This document shows, one piece after another, positions 34,117 through 42,423 of a stretch of 64,000 nucleotides of DNA. Source of the stretch: Brachybacterium sp. UMB0905 (lineage in GTDB: Bacteria; Actinomycetota; Actinomycetes; Actinomycetales; Dermabacteraceae); the NCBI RefSeq assembly GCF_002871795.1, contig NZ_PNHL01000002.1, forward strand, positions 37,892 to 101,891, read 5' to 3'. The translations under genes and the position numbers were made by a program. The notes below the pieces were generated by a model. It was given only the letters and a program-made list of their open reading frames with translations. It did not search any database and was not told where the DNA came from. Numbering within the stretch: the first letter of the stretch is position 1; the number at the start of each line of letters is the position of its first letter.

Positions 34117-35000
34117 CCGCCCCCGCCCCCGCGCCGTTCGCGGTGCTGATGCCGCTGTGGGCGAAGGAGTGTCCGGACCGTCTGCGCGCGGCCCTCGCCT
34201 CGGCCACCATCGAGCAGCAGCTGACTCCGGATCTTCTGGTCCTGACCGTGGACGGTCCGCTGCCCACCGAGCTCGAGGAGATCGTGGAGCAGGTTGAGGC
34301 GGGGGATTACGGGCCGGCCCGGGTGCTGCGCCACCCCCGGCATCGCGGCGTGGCCGCCGCCCTGCAGGACGGGCTGCGCGAGTGCCCCTTCGACCTGGTG
34401 GCCCGGGCCGATGCCGATGACCTGTGCCGGCCCGAGCGCTTCGCCCTGCAGATCCCGCGCATGCACGCTGAGGGCTTGGACCTGCTCGGCGGGGCGATGC
34501 GCGAGTTCAGCGACCGCATCCCGCCGGGCCAGGGCCCGCTGCGAGAGCGTCCGCTCACGCATGAGGACATCGTCCGCTACCTGCCTCGCCACAGCCCGTT
34601 CCACCACCCCACGATGGTGCTGCGCCGCTCGACGGTGCTGGCCGTCGGCGGCTACCGCGACCTGGTGCTGCTGGAGGACTACTGGCTGTGGGAGCGGATG
34701 CTGCTGGGCGGGGCGCAGATGGCGAACCTGCCGGACGTGCTCGTGGACTACCGCGTGGATGAGGACCTCTTCGCCCGCCGCGGGGGAGCGCGCCTGCTGG
34801 GCAGTGACCTGCGCCTGCAGCTGATCATGCTGCGCGACCGGGTGGTGACGCCGCTGGGCTTCGCGCGCAATGTCGCCGAGCGGACCGTCTACCGCTGTGC
34901 CCCGGGGTGGGTGCGTCGGATCGTCTACCGCACCTTCGTCGAACGGGATTCTCGGCGCGCAGCAGAGCGGGATGCGACGATGTCGGCAGGTGATGCATGA
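34113..35000 (+). CDS. GT2 glycosyltransferase, AmsE-like
   Basis: A 295-residue GT-A enzyme. FAVLMPLWAKECPDRLRAAL, VLTVDGPLPTELEEI, HRGVAAALQDGLREC and the metal motif VARADADDLCRPERF are like amylovoran-type galactosyl/glucosyl transferases. The acceptor region includes HSPFHHPTMVLRRS and LEDYWLWERML. It is coupled to the preceding GT by a GTGA overlap and precedes glf by 111 bases. Confidence 0.82.
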   Translation: MTAPAPAPFAVLMPLWAKECPDRLRAALASATIEQQLTPDLLVLTVDGPLPTELEEIVEQVEAGDYGPARVLRHPRHRGVAAALQDGLRECPFDLVARADADDLCRPERFALQIPRMHAEGLDLLGGAMREFSDRIPPGQGPLRERPLTHEDIVRYLPRHSPFHHPTMVLRRSTVLAVGGYRDLVLLEDYWLWERMLLGGAQMANLPDVLVDYRVDEDLFARRGGARLLGSDLRLQLIMLRDRVVTPLGFARNVAERTVYRCAPGWVRRIVYRTFVERDSRRAAERDATMSAGDA

Positions 35001-36269
<1,269 letters not shown>

Positions 36270-36277
36270 GGAGCACC

Positions 36278-38350
36278 ATGACCCACAGCACTGCCACCGA
36301 GACGACCGCCGACGACACCGCACGCCGGGTGGTCCAGCGGCTGATCCTCCCGCTCGAGGTCACGCCGGACATCATTCCGCTGTACATCGAGTCCGAGGCC
36401 GCGCGGACCGGCCGCACCGACACCGCGGCCGGCGTGGGCGCTGTCGCGGCTGTCCGTGAGAGCACCGCTGACGCCCGCGGCGCAGCGCCGGTCACCCAGG
36501 TGGATCCCGATGAGCTGAGCGAGCGGCACAGCGTGGTGGTGCCGGAGCGGTCGATGCGCAGCTTCGGCACCTACTTCAACGCCTTTCCCGCGAGCTATTG
36601 GCGGCGCTGGACCCCGGTCCGCTCCGTGCGTCTGACGGTCACCACCGCCGGGCCCGGTCAGCTGATCGTCTACCGCTCCAACGCGCGCGGCAGCATCCAG
36701 CGCCACGACGCCGTCCCGCTGAGGAACGGCAGCGCCCCGGAGACCACCGTGCTGGACCTGCCGCTGGATGCCTTCGGTGATGGCGGCTGGTACTGGTTCG
36801 ACCTGTACTCCGGGCACTCCGAGGTCACCCTGATCGGTGCCGACTGGTCCCTCGAGGCTGCGGCAGCACGTACCGAGGGCACGGTGTCCCTCGCGATGAC
36901 CACGATGAACAAGGTGTCCTACGCCCTGGACAACGTCGAGCAGATCTCGAAGGACGCGCGCCTGCGCGAGATCCTCGATGTGATGTACGTAGTGGACCAG
37001 GGCAGTGACCGCCTCTCGGATCACCCCGAGCGCCTCGATGAGCTGCAGGCCGCCATGGGCGATCAGCTCGAGGTCATCGAGCAGGGCAACATCGGCGGCT
37101 CCGGCGGTTTCTCCCGCGGCATGTACGAGGCCTCCACGAACGGCCGCAGCACCTACGTGGTGAACCTCGATGACGACATCGTCATCGAACCCGAGTCGCT
37201 CAGCCGTCTCGTGGCCTTCGCCGACTACGCGACCGTGCCCACACTCGTGGGTGCGCATATGTTCGACCTCAACAACCGCTCAGTGCTGCACGCCTACGGC
37301 GAGATCGTCAACCCCTGGCGGTTCCTGTGGATGCTCCCCTCCGAGGAGCACGAGTACGGCCATGACCTCGCGGCGGAGCCCCTGCGATCCACCCCGTGGC
37401 TGCACCGCCGCGTGGATGTGGACTTCCACGGCTGGTGGACCTGCCTGATCCCCACCGAGGTGGTACGGGAGATCGGGCTGAGCCTTCCGGTGTTCATCAA
37501 GTGGGATGACTCCGAGTACGGTCTGCGCGCGAAGGCCGCGGGGTACCCGACAGTCTCACTGCCCGGCGCGGGTGTGTGGCACATCAGCTGGCAGGACAAG
37601 GACGACGGCGTGGGCTGGCAGTCCTACTTCCATGAGCGCAACCGGGCGATCGCGGCGCTGCTGCACTCCCCGTACGAGCGCGGTGGACGGCTGATCAAGG
37701 AATCCCAGTTCCTGGACATCAAGCACATCATCTCCATGCAGTACTCCACGGTCGCCAACCGGGCCCTGGCCCTGCGGGACCTGCTACGCGGACCGGAGAC
37801 CCTGCACGCCGAGATCGGCACCAAGCTGCCGCAGATCAAGCAGGTCCTGGCCCAACACGGAGACTCCGAGGCCAAGCCGGACGTGGACGACTACCCGGCG
37901 GTGAAGGTGACCAAGCCGCCGCGGAAGGGACGGCCCTTCACGGAGCCGCGCCGTGAGCTGCTGCCGATCTGGGCCGCGAAGACCCTGGTCAAGCAGGTCA
38001 TCCTGGAGCCCAAAGAAAGCTCCCAGGAGCACCCGCAGGCTCTCGTGGCGCATCAGGACGCGAAGTGGTGGCGCCTGGCCCATCTGGACTCCGCCCTGGT
38101 CTCCAACGCCGAGGGGACGAAGGTGTCGTGGTACCGCCGCAGCCCGCGGCAGGTGCGCGGCATGATCGCCCAGGCTGTGAAGGACCACGCGGAGCTGCTG
38201 CGGCGCTGGCCCGAGCTGCGCGCACGCTACCGGGACGCCGCCGAGGAGCTCACGTCCTTCGCGGCGTGGGAGAAGACCTTCGCTGCGAATCCCGCGCCGG
38301 TGCGCGAGAGTGAGCAGAAGCGATCTGGCACGGGGAACACCACGGCGTGA
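36278..38350 (+). CDS. glfT2: Galactofuranosyltransferase, GlfT2-like
   Basis: A 690-residue protein similar in size and layout to mycobacterial GlfT2: an N-terminal beta-rich domain (about 85-190; RSFGTYFNAFPASYWRRW), a GT-A catalytic domain (about 200-480) and a helical C-terminus. Catalytic landmarks are VVNLDDDIVIEPESL (metal site), FIKWDDSEYGLRAKAAG (base region) and GVWHISW (metal His). GlfT2 is processive and builds alternating beta-1,5/1,6 Galf chains. The linkage pattern here is not deducible. It overlaps the wzm-like gene by 4 bases, which suggests the polymer is made in the cytoplasm and exported by that transporter. Confidence 0.88.
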   Translation: MTHSTATETTADDTARRVVQRLILPLEVTPDIIPLYIESEAARTGRTDTAAGVGAVAAVRESTADARGAAPVTQVDPDELSERHSVVVPERSMRSFGTYFNAFPASYWRRWTPVRSVRLTVTTAGPGQLIVYRSNARGSIQRHDAVPLRNGSAPETTVLDLPLDAFGDGGWYWFDLYSGHSEVTLIGADWSLEAAAARTEGTVSLAMTTMNKVSYALDNVEQISKDARLREILDVMYVVDQGSDRLSDHPERLDELQAAMGDQLEVIEQGNIGGSGGFSRGMYEASTNGRSTYVVNLDDDIVIEPESLSRLVAFADYATVPTLVGAHMFDLNNRSVLHAYGEIVNPWRFLWMLPSEEHEYGHDLAAEPLRSTPWLHRRVDVDFHGWWTCLIPTEVVREIGLSLPVFIKWDDSEYGLRAKAAGYPTVSLPGAGVWHISWQDKDDGVGWQSYFHERNRAIAALLHSPYERGGRLIKESQFLDIKHIISMQYSTVANRALALRDLLRGPETLHAEIGTKLPQIKQVLAQHGDSEAKPDVDDYPAVKVTKPPRKGRPFTEPRRELLPIWAAKTLVKQVILEPKESSQEHPQALVAHQDAKWWRLAHLDSALVSNAEGTKVSWYRRSPRQVRGMIAQAVKDHAELLRRWPELRARYRDAAEELTSFAAWEKTFAANPAPVRESEQKRSGTGNTTA

Positions 38351-39273
38351 ACGAGGGCAGGACCCCGCGCGCGGCGCAGGTTCCCACCCGGGCCGAGCAG
38401 GCGGAGGGCTGGCGCGCCCCGGGAGAGGACGCCGGGTGGCTGAACCCGATCTACGAACGGTTCCTGCTGCGCCTGCTGGTGCGCAAGGAGCTGCGCGTGC
38501 GCTATCGCGGCAGCGCACTCGGCATGGTGTGGAGCTATGTCAAGCCCGCAGTGCAGTTCATGGTCTTCTACATCGCGCTGGGCATCTTCCTGCAGCTGTC
38601 CAAGAACACACCCGCGTATGCGGTGTACCTGTTCAGCGGCATCGTCGTGATCAACCTCTTCGGTGAGGTGTTCGGCAACGCCACTCGCTCCATCACCGGC
38701 AACGCGCCGCTCGTGGCGAAGATCTACCTGCCCAGCCAGCTGTTCCCCTGGGCCAGCATGTTCGTGGCGCTGGTGCACTTCGTGCCGCAGCTGCTCGTGC
38801 TCGTGGTCGGCGCGCTGCTGTTCGGTTGGCTGCCGTCTCTCACCGCGGTCGTCGCCTTCGTGCTGGGAATGGTGATCCTGCTGGTGTTCACGATGGGGCT
38901 CGGCATGCTGACGGCGGCGCTGAACGCTGCTTTCCGCGATGTGGAGAACTTCGTGGACCTCGTCGTCATGGTGGCCACATGGCTCTCCCCGGTGCTGTAC
39001 CGGGTGTCGATGGTCGAGGAGGCCATCGGTGGAACGATCTGGTGGTGGCTGTATCAGCTGAACCCGTTGACCATTGTCGTGGAGCTGTTCCACGTCGCGT
39101 TCTGGCGCTACGGCCCCGGCGTGGTGGAGGCCGCAGCGGTGGACCCCTCGCTGACCGCGCCGGGAGAGCCCTTCGGCCTGTGGTGGGCCGGGCTGCTGAT
39201 CGCGATCGGGACCTTCGTGATCGGCACCATCGTGTTCGAGCGGTCCAAGTGCCGCTTCGCCCAGGAACTGTGA
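38347..39273 (+). CDS. wzm: Polysaccharide ABC-2 permease, Wzm-like
   Basis: A 308-residue permease with six hydrophobic helices and the ABC-2 signature RFLLRLLVRKELRVRYRGSALGMVWSY, split across residues 39-66. It resembles Rv3783/RfbD, which exports lipid-linked galactan in mycobacteria. GTGA overlap with the GlfT2-like gene and a 9-base gap to the ATPase gene indicate a single transcription unit. Confidence 0.9.
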   Translation: MNEGRTPRAAQVPTRAEQAEGWRAPGEDAGWLNPIYERFLLRLLVRKELRVRYRGSALGMVWSYVKPAVQFMVFYIALGIFLQLSKNTPAYAVYLFSGIVVINLFGEVFGNATRSITGNAPLVAKIYLPSQLFPWASMFVALVHFVPQLLVLVVGALLFGWLPSLTAVVAFVLGMVILLVFTMGLGMLTAALNAAFRDVENFVDLVVMVATWLSPVLYRVSMVEEAIGGTIWWWLYQLNPLTIVVELFHVAFWRYGPGVVEAAAVDPSLTAPGEPFGLWWAGLLIAIGTFVIGTIVFERSKCRFAQEL

Positions 39274-39282
39274 GGAGACGCG

Positions 39283-40053
39283 ATGAGCCCTGACATCGAG
39301 GCGGTTCCCGAATCCGCCGCCGTCCCCACCGAACGCGAGATGGTGCGCATCGAGAACGTCACCAAGCAGTTCTCGCTGCGCCATGACCATTCCCTCAAGG
39401 AGCTGGTCTTCTCCGCGCTGCAGCGCAAGAAGCTGGCTGACACGTTCCTCGCACTGGACGATGTGTCCCTCACCGTGTATGCGGGGGAGACGGTGGGGCT
39501 GATCGGCTTCAACGGTTCGGGCAAGTCCACGCTGCTGAAGACCATCTCCGGGGTGCTGTACCCGGATCGCGGCCGCGTGCTGCTGCGCGGGAAGGTGGCC
39601 GGGCTGATCGAGGTCGGAGCGGGCTTCCACCCAGACCTCTCGGGGCGCGAGAACGTGTATCTCAACGGCGCGATCCTGGGGATGAGCGAGCAGCAGATCG
39701 ATGAGCGCTTCGATCAGATCGTCGCCTTCAGCGAGATCGAGGAGTTCATCGACACTGACGTGAAGTACTACAGCTCCGGCATGTTCCTGCGTCTGGCGTT
39801 CTCCGTGGCGGTCCACACCGATCCGGACATCTTCCTGGTGGATGAGATCCTCTCGGTGGGCGATGAGCCGTTCCAGCGCAAGTGCCTGGAGCGGATCCGT
39901 CAGCTGCAGGAAATGGGCCGCACCATGGTGGTGGTCTCCCATGAGCTGGAGATGCTCGAGAAGCTGTGCACCCGCATCGTCGTGCTCGCCAAGGGCCGCA
40001 CCATCTTCGACGGGGATCCCGCCGAGGCTGTTGCGACTCTGCGCGCGCAGTGA
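39283..40053 (+). CDS. wzt: Polysaccharide ABC transporter ATPase, Wzt-like
   Basis: A 256-residue ATPase. Walker A LIGFNGSGKSTLLKTISG, signature YYSSGMFLRLAFSVAVH (non-canonical SSGM typical of Wzt/TagH), Walker B IFLVDEILSVGD and switch VVVSHE are present. There is no C-terminal carbohydrate-binding extension, so chain length is probably not sensed through a capped end. Pairs with the upstream permease; homologous to Rv3781. Confidence 0.92.
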   Translation: MSPDIEAVPESAAVPTEREMVRIENVTKQFSLRHDHSLKELVFSALQRKKLADTFLALDDVSLTVYAGETVGLIGFNGSGKSTLLKTISGVLYPDRGRVLLRGKVAGLIEVGAGFHPDLSGRENVYLNGAILGMSEQQIDERFDQIVAFSEIEEFIDTDVKYYSSGMFLRLAFSVAVHTDPDIFLVDEILSVGDEPFQRKCLERIRQLQEMGRTMVVVSHELEMLEKLCTRIVVLAKGRTIFDGDPAEAVATLRAQ

Positions 40054-40081
40054 ACGTCGCGACCCTGCGCGCACAGTGAGC
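40030..40081 (+). repeat. Tandem 26-base duplication over the wzt stop codon
   Basis: Copy 1 (40030-40055) includes the last codons and stop of wzt; copy 2 (40056-40081) follows directly with 4 mismatches in 26. Copy 2 also ends in a TGA in the same relative position. Confidence 0.75.
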
Positions 40082-40108
40082 CCGACGGTCCTGCACACCC
40101 GGTGACGT

Positions 40109-40133
40109 CCGCAGCGGGACGGCGAGGCTGCGG
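40109..40133. terminator. Candidate bidirectional terminator hairpin
   Basis: CCGCAGC (40109-40115) pairs with GCTGCGG (40127-40133) around an 11-base loop between convergent wzt and the TIGR03089 gene. Outer bases can extend it imperfectly. No U-tract. Confidence 0.45.
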
Positions 40134-40143
40134 GCGGACCTGA

Positions 40144-40836
40144 TCAGGCGTGGCCGGTGGCGCCCTCGTCGCGGGCCTGCGCTGCGCTGACCTGATCCGC
40201 CGGGCAGATGATCCCGCCCCCGGCAAGCCATGCCCCGAGCACCGGGGTGATCACGTCCAGACCGTCACCGGGCACCAGCAGGCGCGGAATCCCATCACCG
40301 GGGGCCGACGGGGCCGGACCGGACCAGGCCGGCAGCGGCACGGAGAGCTGATCAGGGTGCGCGCGGACCTCCTGCACCCAGTCATGCACGAGGGGCGGCA
40401 GCGCGCTGTCGAAGCGTGGGGCGAGCGACCGGGCCTCGAGAGCGAGCACCTCATCGGCCGCATCGGCGAGCTCATCCTGTGGGACATCGGTCACGAGGAC
40501 GGCCGGGGCATCCACGCCACCGCTCGGCTCCGGGGCGGCGCCATCCTGCGCGGGCTCTCGGAGGGTGACGTCGGCGCCGAGTGACCAGGCGGCGATCGCG
40601 AGCACCAGGCGCTTCCAGTGCGGCGGCAGGTCGATCAGCACCGCAGCCCCGGGGGCCAGGGCGATCTCATCGGCCAGGTGCCCGATCGCCTTGATGATCC
40701 AGTTGGCGAGCACATGCCCGGACAGCTCCACCCGGGCGGCCTCCCCGTACCAGGCCAGCACCGGCTGGGGGCCCTGGGCCTGCAGGGCGTCCAGCAGAGC
40801 GTGCGCAGTGCGGGTGGGGTCGGCGGGCGCGGTCAT
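40144..40836 (-). CDS. TIGR03089 family protein
   Basis: A 230-residue protein of a small actinobacterial family that resembles a fragment of AMP-dependent acyl-CoA synthetases. GHLADEIALAPGAAVLIDLPPHWKRLVLAIAAWSLGADVTL follows the ANL N-terminal pattern (residues about 50-90) but the ATP-binding P-loop and adenylation motifs are absent. It is coupled by a 4-base overlap to cofE. Function unknown; enzymatic adenylation is unlikely in its present form. Confidence 0.8.
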   Translation of the reverse strand: MTAPADPTRTAHALLDALQAQGPQPVLAWYGEAARVELSGHVLANWIIKAIGHLADEIALAPGAAVLIDLPPHWKRLVLAIAAWSLGADVTLREPAQDGAAPEPSGGVDAPAVLVTDVPQDELADAADEVLALEARSLAPRFDSALPPLVHDWVQEVRAHPDQLSVPLPAWSGPAPSAPGDGIPRLLVPGDGLDVITPVLGAWLAGGGIICPADQVSAAQARDEGATGHA

Positions 40837-41948
40837 CGGTTCTCCTCCGGGATGGGATCGAGAAGGTGGACGGGGATCTCGGGCAGGGGCTGGCCCAGCG
40901 ACTCCGCGCCGAGCGCCGTGCGGATCCGTTCGACCATCACGGCTGCGGCGGCCAGAGCGCGGCGGGACTCATCGGCGGGCTGCACCTCGATCCCGGTGAT
41001 CTCCCCGCGATGGGTGAGGGAGCGGACATGGGCACCCAGCGGGCTCGTGCCCTGGCGCGGCAGAGCCGCCACCGCGAGCGCCCGCCCGATCCGCTCCGTG
41101 GCCGGTTCGGGGGACATGCGGGCTACGGGTTCGTCCTGCTCGGCGATCCCGAGAGCCTGCCACACCGATTCGAGACTGGGGCGGCGGAACCAGTCATCCT
41201 CCCCGGTGCGGGAGAGCTCGCGGGCCGGGACGTCCGCTGCCGTGGCACCGGGGACGCCGCGGACCAGCGCCGCGGGGATCGCGTCGGCCTTGCCCTTGAC
41301 CAGGTCCGCGGCCGCCGCCAGTTCATCGGCCAGATTGCGCACCGTGACCTTGAGGTCGCGGCCATCGGCATCGCGCCCGCCGCGCAGATCTTCGAGCGCC
41401 GCCACCCCGGCGGCACCGAGCGCGAAGTCCGTCACGCCCATGCGCCAGATCCGGGAGGAGGTGTCCGTCAGCAGCACCCCGATCGGCACCCCGAGGACGG
41501 CGGTGAGCCCCTCGTGCAGCTCCCGTGCGCAGGCATCGGGGTCCTCCGGCAGCAGCAGCGGGCCCGCCGGGGCGTTCGAGGAATCCACGCCCGCGGCGGC
41601 CATCACCGGCCCGGAGGGGATCTGCACCACGGAGGTGACCTGGCGGGTGTGCAGGCGCCGCGCCACCACCCGCACGGCTGCCGCCCGGATCGCCTCCTCC
41701 CGCTGCTCGGGGGCCACCCGCAGATCCTGGGCCTTGGAGATGATCTTCGTGGACACGCACAGCACATCGCCCGCGCGCGGCGCGAGCGGAGCGAGAGCAC
41801 CGGCAAGCAGCGCCACGAGATCATCACCGGCACCGACCTCCGGCACCCCGGTGACAGGCAGCACCTGCACTGCCGCGGGCGAGGCGGAGGCGCGGCTCGA
41901 GGCTGCGCCCGCGCCGTGCGGGGTGCCGGACGGGATGGGGCCGGTCAT
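40833..41948 (-). CDS. cofE: Coenzyme F420:L-glutamate ligase, CofE-like, with C-terminal extension
   Basis: A 371-residue protein. Residues about 20-250 match CofE/FbiB N-terminal domain, which adds gamma-linked glutamates to F420-0 with GTP: GDVLCVSTKIISKAQ, GVLLTDTSSRIWRMGVTDFA, LKVTVRNLADELAAAADLVKGKAD and IPAALVRGV. The remaining 110 residues (from about 262) are not CofE and are too short for the FMN nitroreductase domain of mycobacterial FbiB. ATG 41948 has GGGAGA upstream. It is divergent from whiB, as fbiAB is close to whiB2 in mycobacteria. Confidence 0.88.
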   Translation of the reverse strand: MTGPIPSGTPHGAGAASSRASASPAAVQVLPVTGVPEVGAGDDLVALLAGALAPLAPRAGDVLCVSTKIISKAQDLRVAPEQREEAIRAAAVRVVARRLHTRQVTSVVQIPSGPVMAAAGVDSSNAPAGPLLLPEDPDACARELHEGLTAVLGVPIGVLLTDTSSRIWRMGVTDFALGAAGVAALEDLRGGRDADGRDLKVTVRNLADELAAAADLVKGKADAIPAALVRGVPGATAADVPARELSRTGEDDWFRRPSLESVWQALGIAEQDEPVARMSPEPATERIGRALAVAALPRQGTSPLGAHVRSLTHRGEITGIEVQPADESRRALAAAAVMVERIRTALGAESLGQPLPEIPVHLLDPIPEENR

Positions 41949-42011
41949 GTGAATCTCCCGGGTGACAGGTGTGATGAGGCCCCGCGGTGCAAGGCGACGC
42001 GCCGATACCGC

Positions 42012-42040
42012 TTGACGGACCAGGACTACACCGGTGTAGT
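42012..42040 (+). promoter_or_regulatory. whiB promoter overlapped by a perfect 16-base palindrome
   Basis: TTGACG at 42012-42017 and TGTAGT at 42035-42040 are separated by exactly 17 bases, the best -35/-10 pair in the window. ACTACACCGGTGTAGT at 42025-42040 is a perfect palindrome that covers the -10 and part of the spacer, so a bound dimer would block polymerase. The leader to ATG 42115 is about 68 bases. Confidence 0.7.
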
Positions 42041-42114
42041 TTAGGCCGTGCACAGCCCCGAGCGGCCGTGCTGCAGCATCCCAGGGCGCGTACCAGGAGG
42101 AAGGAGTGGCGGTC

Positions 42115-42411
42115 ATGGACGAGAACCGGTTCGAGGACGCCCGAGCAGAGCTGACCCTGCTCGATCTCACGATCCAGGATTCCGAGGACGCCGAGCTGTC
42201 CTGGCATGAACGGGCGCTGTGCGCCCAGACGGACCCGGAGGCATTCTTCCCCGAGAAGGGCGGCTCCACCCGCGAGGCCAAGAAGGTCTGCGTCTCGTGC
42301 GAGGTGCGCCAGGAATGCCTCGAGTACGCGCTCGAGAACGATGAGCGCTTCGGCATCTGGGGCGGCCTGTCCGAGCGCGAGCGCCGCAAGCTCAAGCGCC
42401 GAGCTGTCTGA
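42115..42411 (+). CDS. whiB: WhiB-family iron-sulfur transcription regulator (WhiB2/WhmD type)
   Basis: A 98-residue regulator. Four cysteines are placed as in the Wbl family (LCAQTDPEAFFPEKGGS, then KVCVSCEVRQECLEYA) to hold a [4Fe-4S] cluster. The GIWGGLSERERRKLKRRAV end is the beta-turn and basic DNA/sigma-contact region. Closest in features to WhiB2/WhmD, which controls septation in mycobacteria and sporulation septation in Streptomyces. Either ATG 42115 (AAGGAG 8 bases upstream) or GTG 42106 (AGGAGG 5 bases upstream) could be used. Divergent from cofE. Confidence 0.93.
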   Translation: MDENRFEDARAELTLLDLTIQDSEDAELSWHERALCAQTDPEAFFPEKGGSTREAKKVCVSCEVRQECLEYALENDERFGIWGGLSERERRKLKRRAV

Positions 42412-42423
42412 CGCCTTCCCTTG

